This document shows positions 56,531-64,000 of a stretch of DNA of 64,000 nt, piece after piece. A program made the position numbers and the translations under genes. The notes beneath the pieces are model-generated. The model searched no databases. It was not told where the DNA came from and saw nothing but the letters and a program-made list of their open reading frames with translations. The number at the start of each line of letters is the position of its first letter. Positions within the stretch are counted from its first letter, which is position 1. This DNA comes from Aporrectodea caliginosa. Lineage: Eukaryota > Annelida > Clitellata > Crassiclitellata > Lumbricidae. Location of the stretch: positions 4,301,322 to 4,365,321 of the forward strand of contig JACEVL010000019.1 in NCBI GenBank assembly GCA_020284085.1, read 5' to 3'.

Positions 56531-56533
<3 letters not shown>

Positions 56534-57734
56534 CGACGAGAGAGAGAGAGTGAGAGGGGATGGCATATATTATTTCAAGCACTCGTTGATGCTGGATCAG
56601 AGTGATCGGAAAAGGAGAGGTTACAGCTAGGGTACGAGGTCTGTGTTACGCCTGAATGGAGAATCATCGCTGGCCATATATTGAGCGTGTCTCTATGTAC
56701 AACTGAGTGTTCGCTTCTACTGTGGGTCAAATACTTCGACACATGCATATCAGACACATGGGTATACGTTACTTAGACAGACCCCACACATAGGCCTACG
56801 TCTGTGGATCTGCAGTTGTGTATTATGACGCATATGTCAAAAACAGGCCATACAGGCTGTATAGCAAAATTTTTGGCTGTATAATACAGCAAACATTTTG
56901 GCAGGGCAACGACCAGGGCAAAGGCTTTTTTACCAGGGCATTTGCCCTGGCATGCCCTGGTGTAGTGCCGCCACTGGTTAGGAACTCTGTAAAAAAACTG
57001 AACATAACCTGTTAGAAACATCTTAAATAATCCTGGCCACACTCCACACGACCACCTTTTTGTAGCCATTGTAGGCTACTGGTCATGACGAGCAATCACG
57101 CTAACATAACCGTCTTCTCCCTAGATTTGATTTTCTCATCAGGTGCGGTTTCTTGGCTGGGATTCTGCACAGCTAGACTTGTGTTCCGTACTTCCGTAGT
57201 TGACTTTATTTTGTTCTCCTAATTTTCGTTTCTGCCTACCGGAATTATTTGTAACTTTGTTAACAAAGCACCGAGAGTTTGCTTGCGTATACTTAGGCCT
57301 ATACTTAAATAGCAACTGCCTAGCATACACAAAATCACTACAGTCAACGATTCTAAAACTGTGCATTGCATTATACTTCTCAATAAACATTATAATTATT
57401 ATGCCCTTGAACAAACACTGAATGCATTGGTAGAGTAAATAAAATTATCGTCGTCAATCACTAGATGTCGCGAGCGTTGATAGGCCAACGTTTACTTAGA
57501 AGTATGTCTCTACATAATTATGTCGTTTCTTTAACGCCATTTTCACCGCATTCACCTTTTAAAGTCTTTGGGTGACGTTACTGTTTCGAGTGAATTATTT
57601 GCTAAACTTTTTTCTGATTAATTGTCGACAATATCTTCCTCAGTTAGTTTATTGTGTAAGAATCGTGTGTTATAATCACATAATCATTGTTATGACATCC
57701 CCGTATCACCAATCTAATTGTATTTTAATTTTGT

Positions 57735-58150
57735 TTGTTTGAAAATTTGTAAAGCGCCTCTTACAGCATAAGCGATTCAGCGACGCTCTCAGCGAGACAG
57801 CCCGAGGGAATAAAGAAGTCTTCAATCTGCGGGGAGATGAAGGAGAGACCCCAGCCGATATCTTGGAGGGTAGTTAAAACGGGGGAGGCCATTCCAAGAG
57901 GAAGGACCCACAAAAGAAAGGCGCAATGTTGGGTCACAGGAATCCTTGCCTGAGGGACAAAGGGATGAAGACGGTCTAGAGAGCGGACTCAGCGGAGAGT
58001 AGCCTACGAAGAGAAACAGCAGAGGTGGGCTTGCGCATAAGATCATGAAGGCACTTGAGAGCCCATCCTTGCTGAGTTCTGGAAACCATGACCAATATCT
58101 TGTGCGGTATTCGAGAGGCAATCTAATCGTCTTATCACGCATTGTTTGTA
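57735..58150 (-). mobile_element. L2-type LINE 3' fragment
   Basis: The minus-strand frame 58,142-57,822 includes FVGPSSWNGLPRF and the preceding RLSFVGPSS, the C-terminal L2 motif. It is followed by the tail GAGCGTCGCTGAATCGC and AGGCGCTTTACAAATTTTC. It lies just outside the outer end of the right arm. Confidence 0.75.
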
Positions 58151-58499
58151 TATCTCAAGGCAACAGTAGGACCTACCATTTATTTACCACTAAAATACTG
58201 GTTGACGGTGTAAGCTCAGATAAGTAACGAATAAATTTGCGGCAGGACGAACCAGAAAGCACTCACTGGTGAGGGAGAGGGTCTAAGAGAAGATAGTGAT
58301 CTACAGTATGCATTGGCATCCGTCCGGGGAGCAATGGGTAGCAGTTACTCCTGCATTTTGCTCATATTTCACAAGGATGAAATCTTTTGATTATTATGAT
58401 TATTACAACACGAGTTATAATTGGAAACATAATCTAAAGACGTATTATATGGCTGAACTTAATTAGATAACCTATAGTCTTATTCATGTCAAATTGTGT

Positions 58500-58858
58500 T
58501 TTATTGTAAGGAATTGTGTGCTTGGTGCACTGATCTCGTCTGCAGAAACAGACTACGTCTTTATGTTTACTATGTTTTTTTAATTGTGTTAATTGTGTTC
58601 ATACAAGCTTATGACTTTCAAAGGAAATAAAAAAGACATTAACCTGTGTACTACGACCAATTGTAAACCTTGTAATCCAATTGTAAAGCATGTTTGAGTA
58701 ATACCTGCTAGTAATAGGGCGACCCTGTTAGCGGAACCTGTTGTTCCTTTGGGTCTTCCCATTGTCACTGGATTGTCTTGCCTGTCTAATTGCTGATTGT
58801 GAATTGTTTGGTGAACAATAAAGTATTCATTGATTGATTGATTGATTGGAAAAACAAT
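58500..58858 (+). mobile_element. LINE 3' end with (ATTG)n tail
   Basis: AACAATAAAGTATTCATTG followed by GATTGATTGATTG at 58,820-58,855 is a typical LINE tail with a polyadenylation-like AATAAAG. The upstream 300 bp contain no clear coding domain. Confidence 0.6.
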
Positions 58859-58866
58859 TAATTATT

Positions 58867-59238
58867 GGTAATCCTCCAGTATAAGTGCGCAAATTATTTT
58901 GCATTGGCAAATTTGATATTGTCAATTTATCATGGAAGCTGGATCGATAAAAAGAATTCCTCACCTACGCGGAAGCTGGATTGACGAGAATAATTGTGTC
59001 AATGGAAGGTGGATGGACGAAAAAGTTTATCGTGAAACTAGAAGTTGGATTGATCAGAATAATGCTTTGCCTAAATAGAAGTGGGATTGAAGAAAAGAAT
59101 TCTTGCTAAATGGAAGTGGGATTGATGAATAGAATTTTTGCTAAATAGAAGTCGGATTGATGAAAAGATATATTGCAGTTTCAGTGGATAGGCCTACCAA
59201 CGCAAAAATAATTTGGGCACCTAAACTGGAGGATTACC
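58867..59238 (+). mobile_element. MITE with GGTAATCCTCCAGT ends and 36-bp minisatellite
   Basis: The left end GGTAATCCTCCAGTATAAG and the right end, reversed, GGTAATCCTCCAGTTTAGG form an inverted repeat of about 35 bp, and TATT flanks both sides (58,863-58,866 and 59,239-59,242). The interior has seven units starting at 58,934, 58,971, 59,004, 59,040, 59,077, 59,112 and 59,147 (period 33-37) with the core GGAAGTGGGATTGATGAAAA. No coding capacity. Confidence 0.85.
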
Positions 59239-59630
59239 TATTTACCTGTTCATAAATAATATTATAAGCACAAAATGTATATTTGATTCTTTTCGTGATT
59301 TTCCTAGATTTAATTTAGACGTTTATTTAAATGGTATTACAATTAGCGATAATACTTTTATAGCCAAAATCTGTGAGGTGATAAGTCCTGCATGAATTCA
59401 CGGCAGCCAGCCACTAATATTTGTAAAGTTTTGTTCGTGTTCATTTTGTGTACTGCATGTTGCAAATAAATTAAATTACATTGTTGTTTACTTACTAACC
59501 CTTAGAAAACTTCACTGCGAGACAAAGCAGTCTATATAGTGCAAGTTTTTAATGTTTTCTGACATTGCTGAAGATTTAAAGACGGAAGAAAGCAGCAATA
59601 ATCAGGACAAACATATAATTTTTATGGGAC
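59239..59630. other. Intergenic, upstream of the zinc-finger ORF
   Basis: AT-rich sequence with no recognised feature. A GT-AG-bounded exon could not be identified. Confidence 0.5.
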
Positions 59631-59708
59631 AAACCTTGAGTATGCAATTTCTGCCACAAACTATTTGGAGATACGTGTAAACTAAGAAATCATACAGGAA
59701 CCCAAAAT

Positions 59709-60746
59709 ATGGAAAAACCTTACAAGTGCAATTTATGTGGCAAAGAATTTACACGGAGAGGTGTTCTGGAAAGCCATACAAGAACCCACAGTGGAGGGAA
59801 ACCTCACATGTGCAATTTCTGCAACAAAGTGTTTGGAGATAAGTCTAAACTGAGATATCATACAAGAACCCACACTGGTGAAAAACCATACAATTGCAAT
59901 TTATGTGGCAAAGCATTTACATGGAAAGGTATTCTGGCAAAGCATACAAGAACCCACAGTGGAGAAAAAACTTACATTTGCAATTTCTGCAACAAAGTGT
60001 TTGGACAAAGTTCGGCATTAAGATATCATACAAGAATCCACACTGGTGAAAAACGATACAAATGCAATTTATGTGGTAAAGCCTTTGTGAAGAAGAGCAG
60101 TGTGGATAGCCATAGGAGAACCCACAGTGGGGAGAAACCTTACATGTGCAATTTTTGCCAAAAACTGTTTGGTAATAAGTCTACACTGAAATCTCATACA
60201 AGAACTCACACTGGTGAAAAACCATACAAGTGCAATTTATGTTGCAAAGCCTTTGCATATAAAGTTAACCTGGGAATCCACACAAGAACCCACAGTGGCG
60301 AAAAACCATACCAGTGCAATATATGCCACAAAGTGTTTGTACAAAAGTCTGTACTAAGAGCTCATACAAGAATCCACACTGGTGAAAAACCCTACAAGTG
60401 CGATATATGCAAAAAAGGATTTGGATATGAGTTTGTGCTGAAACGTCATATAAGAGCCCACAGTGGAGAAAAACCACACATGTGCAATTTATGTGGCAAA
60501 GAATTTACACGGAAAGATGCTCTGCAAATCCATACAAGAACTCACAGTGGAGAGAAACCTTACATGTGCAATTTATGCCAGAAGGTATTTGGACAGAAGT
60601 CTGCTTTGAGATGCCATACTATAGCCCACTCTGGAGAAAGGCCATACATTTGCAATTTATGTTGCAAAACATTTTCACAAAAATCGTATCTGAGTAGCCA
60701 TACAAGAACCCACTCTGAAAAAACCAAACAAGTGCAAAATATGTAG
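59709..60746 (+). CDS. C2H2 zinc-finger protein, 12 fingers
   Basis: 345 residues made almost only of C2H2 fingers joined by TH(S/T)GEKP linkers, a likely nuclear DNA-binding protein. Fingers alternate between two types, CNLCGKxFT and CNFCNKVFG, with linkers alternating THSGEKP and THTGEKP, so the array grew as a two-finger (168-bp) unit. Finger 3 has GEKT and finger 4 GEKR at the linker end. Upstream (59,636-59,708) a further finger is visible in frame (VCNFCHKLFGDTCKLRNH) but is preceded by a TGA and its last His is Gln. Downstream, past the stop after VQNM, a shifted frame continues with KCKICSRAITGKANLEIH. No KRAB, ZAD or BTB domain is seen, so the ORF may be a decaying or partial gene. 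Confidence 0.85.
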   Translation: MEKPYKCNLCGKEFTRRGVLESHTRTHSGGKPHMCNFCNKVFGDKSKLRYHTRTHTGEKPYNCNLCGKAFTWKGILAKHTRTHSGEKTYICNFCNKVFGQSSALRYHTRIHTGEKRYKCNLCGKAFVKKSSVDSHRRTHSGEKPYMCNFCQKLFGNKSTLKSHTRTHTGEKPYKCNLCCKAFAYKVNLGIHTRTHSGEKPYQCNICHKVFVQKSVLRAHTRIHTGEKPYKCDICKKGFGYEFVLKRHIRAHSGEKPHMCNLCGKEFTRKDALQIHTRTHSGEKPYMCNLCQKVFGQKSALRCHTIAHSGERPYICNLCCKTFSQKSYLSSHTRTHSEKTKQVQNM

Positions 60747-60910
60747 CAGAGCAATCACAGGGAAAGCTAATCTGGAAATCCATGCAAGACCTCTGAGTGG
60801 AGAGAAACGTTATATTTGGAATTTGAACTACATGATATTTGGAAATAAGTCTATATTGAAATATCACTCTAGAACCATACTGGAAAACAAACCAAGTGAA
60901 AATAACCCAT
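60747..60910 (+). pseudogene. Degenerate 3' zinc fingers in a shifted frame
   Basis: The alternate frame gives KCKICSRAITGKANLEIHAR, LSGEKRYIWNLNYMIFG and NKSILKYHSRTI, clear relics of two more fingers (first finger's second His lost, second finger's cysteines lost). The shift relative to the main frame occurs near 60,715-60,730. Confidence 0.75.
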
Positions 60911-61054
60911 CTGGGAATAAAATGCATTGTACAGAGAACCATTATGTCTACGTGTCTGCTGTATTACTGAGGCAGTTCTGTAGGAATACTGACTGCGATG
61001 TACTTAACACAGCCGTCGATCAAACTGAATGTGCACCTGAGAACCGGTTCTAGA

Positions 61055-62190
61055 AATTATGTAGTCACTTAATATGTTCACTAATCCACTAATGTAGCTG
61101 ATGCTAGTATTATCATCTATGTAAGAAATTCATTTATCAGCTGAAGGGCTCAGGATTTTAAGCCAAAAGGTAGCTTGAAATAACTCTAGCGGTAAGGAAG
61201 TTTCAGTAATGAATCTAAGACAATCCTTTGATCTACTAATACTCAGATGTCAAGTGCATATGAAGAAGTACTTGCCGGAGATATGTTAACATTTACGCTT
61301 TTGAGAATCATTTCCTCTTGAAACCTTAACGGATGTGGAATCTGGAATGTAGTGCTTAAAGCAGAATACAATTTGCGGAACACTGATGTCATCGCTACGA
61401 TATTCCACAAGGAGATTCGGTTGCTGACCTTTATAAAACATAATAAACACTTCTTTTGTTGTCAAGGAACTCGGAGACTAAAGTAATTCTAGAACTCCTT
61501 TTATAACTGGTATTTTGAAACCAAGTTGTTTTCTAACATTTGTTTAGCATGGAGTTGCAATGGCGACTCCTGTATTATGTGCGATGATCAGCCACTACAG
61601 ACATTTCTGGTATTAAAGCCTACTACTGGATGAATAAATAATTATTACTGTCAGTCACAATTGGCTGAAAGTGAGTTCGTTTTCTTTGACGACTCTTATC
61701 AAACTTTCAGCAGATATCCACGAAACCCAGACATAGTCAGGGAGCAAATGGTATCCCGTGGGCGCTGTAATGAAAGAAACATGTGTGATACGTCGTTTGA
61801 AAGATATTTTAACATAGAATAAGAAAAGTCATGGTGCCAAGCCAGAATATGCTGCAGGCAGGCACAATTCAAGATGGCGTCCAACATGGCGGAACATGAG
61901 AAAAACAGACCTTTAAAGGTTAGGGAATCGATTTATCGTAGTGGCAATAGTCTTGGAATGTTGCCGAAACAGACAAATATTTCAGTAGTGGCAATAGGAT
62001 TTGGAAACGCTACAAAAACGATGCAAACGGAGAAACAGCGAAGTGCATGACTTCATGATGACGTCAAGCGTGTTAGTCTAGGCGCAAAAAACTGAAATTT
62101 TCGTGCAAGAAGCAATTCATGTTCATTTTTGGCAACAAACTTTTTTAGACTAATTCGACCATGCTGATTACGAAAATCGCTGTTGCCAAG
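61055..62190. other. Intergenic, nothing recognised
   Basis: No domain-bearing frame, tandem repeat or terminal repeat was seen. Bases 61,870-62,200 may be the outer part of the palindromic element, but this could not be shown. Confidence 0.5.
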
Positions 62191-62984
62191 CCGGATTTTT
62201 GACCTGAAGGTCATTTCAAGGTCATGAAAAATTAAATCTTGCAAAAATCAGAGAAAATGGCCAGATCTCAGCCAATAATTGTTGAATTTGGTTAATTCTT
62301 TCTTGCTTTTCTCGACTTGATAAGGGCTACCTGTGGTAAGAAACAAGGTAACTAAATGTAAGACGATCCAAGGTTATTTTAAGGTCAAAAGGTCAATTTC
62401 AAAAGAAATCTGGGGAAATGGCCATAACTCAGTCAAATATGTTTCTATTTGGGTGATTCTTTTACTTTTTGCTCGGGCCGATAAGAGCTACATTTGAGAA
62501 TACAGAATACTTAAAGGCTAACATGACCCAAGGTCAATTCAAGGTAAGAAGGTCAAAAGCAAGGGGAAAAGGCCATAACTCAGTCAAATATGTTTCTATT
62601 TGGGTGATCCTTTTACTTTTTTGCTCGGGCCGATAAGAGCTAGGCTACATTTGAGAATACAGAGTACTTAAAGGGTAACATGACCCAAGGTCAATTCGAG
62701 GTCAGAAGGTCAAAAGCAAGTGGAAAAGGCCATAACTCAGCCAAATATTGTTCTATTTTGGCGATTCTTTTACCTTTTTTGCTCGGGCCGATACGAACTA
62801 CATTTACATAGAACTTAAAGGCTAACATGTCCCAAGGTCATTTCAAGGTCAAAAGGTCAATTCAAGGTCAAAAGGTCAAAATCAAGGGTAAAAGCCATAA
62901 ATCAGCCAAATATTGTTCTATATGGTTGATTCTACCTTTTTGCTAGATTTCATTTTTCTGGATTTTGGCATTTTTGCGTCCTGA

Positions 62985-63410
62985 TGAACTGCATATCTTC
63001 TTCGCCGGACTAAGAGCAGTTGGCTGCTTTATCGACGGAACCGGTATACCTGATTTCGACGTGCATTGGAAGCACATACTCGTACATTGATTGCTCTTGA
63101 GAATTCGCACTTAGAAGCACATCATGAAAACCAACGGAATATTGTCCCTGAAAAAGTTCAGAATTTGCGTAAGGAATTTCTGCGAAGTTTAATTAATGCT
63201 TTTGACACTGAGCAGTCTGAGGCTAAGCCGACGTTCAAGATGCTACGACAGTACATGACAATGATGAGAAACATGCTCCTGCTTATTCGATCAGTGCGCA
63301 CAGGAAATTGGAATTCTCAAGAGCAATCAATGTACGAGTATGTTCTTCCAATGCACGTCGAAATCTTTTACCAGTCAAAAGCATTAATTAAACTTCGCAG
63401 TTTGCAATGA
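62985..63410 (+). pseudogene. Unknown protein fragment, left half of the palindrome
   Basis: The frame reads HIFFAGLRAVG, then after a deletion LEAHTRTLIALENSHLEA, then EKVQNLRKEFLRSLINAFD and KMLRQYMTMMRNMLLLIRSV with a RTGNW end. Similar proteins of unknown function, ending in a (E/R)RTGNW-type motif, are common near transposons in marine invertebrates, from memory of such families. Function not known. The last 100 bp repeat a piece found reversed and again at 63,543-63,607, so the copy is rearranged. Confidence 0.5.
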
Positions 63411-63449
63411 TTCATTGTCGACTGCAGTTCGTTCAAAGCTGCATTTACA

Positions 63450-63733
63450 TCACCCTCAAGAAATTCCTTACGCAAATTCTAAACTTTTTCAAGGACAATA
63501 TTCCGTTGGTTTTCATGATGTGCAAAAAATGCTTCTAAGTGCGAATTCTCAAGAGCAATCAATGTACGAGTATGTGCTTCCAATGCACGTCGAAATCTTT
63601 TACCAGTAAGGATCTGCTGTACGGTGCTGTCACTGTATAAAACCGACCAGAGATCAAGTATACCGGTTCCGTCGTTAAAGCCGCCAACTGCTCTTAGTCC
63701 GGCGAAGAAGATATACAGTTCACCAGGACGCAA
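63450..63733 (-). pseudogene. Unknown protein fragment, right half of the palindrome
   Basis: The minus-strand frame has RPGELYIFFAGLRAVGGF, DGTGILDLWSVLYSDSTVQQ, ILTGKRFRRALEAHTRTLIA and AFFAHHENQRNIVLEKV, then a stop where the left half reads on with Gln. It is more complete at its N-terminal side than the left half. It is probably the same transposon-linked protein. Confidence 0.5.
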
Positions 63734-64000
63734 AATCCAGAAAAATTAAATCTAGCAAAAAGGTAGAATCAACCATATAGAACAATATTTGGCTGATTTA
63801 TGGCTTTTACCCTTGATTTTGACCTTTTGACCTTGAATTAACCTTTTGACCTTGAAATGACCTTGGAACATGTTAGCCTTTAAGTTCTATGTAAATGTAG
63901 TTCCTATCGGCCCGAGCAAAAAAGGTAAAAGAATCACCCAAATAGAACAATATTTGGCTGAGTTATGGCCTTTTCCACTTGCTTTTGACCTTCTGACCTT

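Larger units (their letters stand above)
53628..56976 (-). mobile_element. hAT transposon, internally rearranged, host of a nested hAT
   Basis: GTTAGGAA is duplicated exactly at 53,620-53,627 and 56,977-56,984. Ends read inward CAGTGGCGGCGCCAG and CAGTGGCGGCACTAC. CCAGGGCA-type repeats lie inside both ends. It carries an N-terminal transposase fragment (54,170-53,880), a second hAT (54,237-55,352), GAGACC repeats and a segment shared with the 44,848 hAT. It is absent from the left arm, where the flanks are contiguous at about 5,455. Confidence 0.93.
37668..57620 (-). other. Right arm of the large inverted duplication
   Basis: The reverse complement of this region matches 3,100-20,001 in collinear blocks (listed under the left arm). 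The inner junction is at 37,668, after which TAGTAGTAGGTCCAT (minus strand) replaces the left-arm sequence. Single-base differences and small indels are scattered through introns, exon 2 is nearly identical, and arm-specific transposons add about 13 kb here. The divergence argues against a trivial duplicated read, but joining of two haplotypes by the assembler remains possible. Confidence 0.9.
62230..64000. mobile_element. Palindromic element with inverted ~157-bp tandem repeats, cut by window end
   Basis: GGCCATAACTCAG or its variants occur at 62,260, 62,419, 62,571, 62,728 and 62,893 (period 152-165). Each unit also has GCTCGGGCCGATAAGAGCTA and AAGGTCAA blocks. The same units appear reversed in 63,760-64,000. 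Between them the coding-like sequence 62,975-63,190 is mirrored by 63,745-63,450. This inverted symmetry suggests a DNA transposon with long repeat-filled ends, or an inverted pair of one element. The right end lies outside the window. Confidence 0.75.

Noticed and set aside
62230..62950. CRISPR-like or regulatory iteron array
   Set aside because: Units are ~157 bp and similar along their whole length, as in a tandem satellite inside a transposon.

Overview
The window is a repeat-laden animal nuclear locus, probably from a marine invertebrate. The evidence is intron-split coding exons with GT/AG borders, tRNA-derived SINEs, CR1/L2-type LINEs, hAT, piggyBac and pogo transposons, very long di- and trinucleotide microsatellites, and no bacterial-style operons. 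The species cannot be named from sequence alone.

The only clear host gene is a fibulin-1-like extracellular matrix gene on the + strand. Nine exons can be placed: a signal-peptide exon (9,902-10,016), two anaphylatoxin-like exons (18,867-19,147 and 19,479-19,773) and six EGF exons (21,470-21,604; 22,536-22,809; 25,288-25,746; 26,251-26,382; 34,901-35,029; 35,985-36,128). Splice phases agree from exon to exon, except that exon 5 carries one extra base. The remaining EGF repeats and the fibulin C-terminal module are not in the window.

The dominant structure is a large imperfect inverted duplication. Sequence from about 3,100 to 20,001 reappears, reverse-complemented, between 37,668 and about 57,620, around a single-copy spacer (20,002-37,667) that holds the EGF exons. 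The right arm therefore carries a second minus-strand copy of fibulin exons 1-3 (50,358-50,244; 38,673-38,393; 38,189-37,895) with the same lengths, phases and splice sites, but no EGF exons. Each arm has its own transposon insertions. Left: a piggyBac MITE, a short hAT MITE, a SINE and a CR1 LINE that itself carries a hAT. Right: a 4.55 kb hAT with an apparently intact transposase gene, two nested hAT pairs and two MITEs. Several insertions have exact 8-bp or TTAA target duplications.

The spacer also holds a near-complete LINE ORF2 (27,532-29,910, minus) and a pogo-like transposon (about 30,113-33,780) whose transposase ORF contains a 40-residue tandem repeat and is followed, after a one-base frame break, by a PHD-like zinc finger. 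Outside the arms, the left edge holds a 35-36-bp minisatellite split by a piggyBac copy. The right edge holds another minisatellite MITE, a C2H2 zinc-finger ORF of 12 fingers (59,709-60,746), and a palindromic element with about 157-bp tandem repeats in inverted orientation that runs off the window end.
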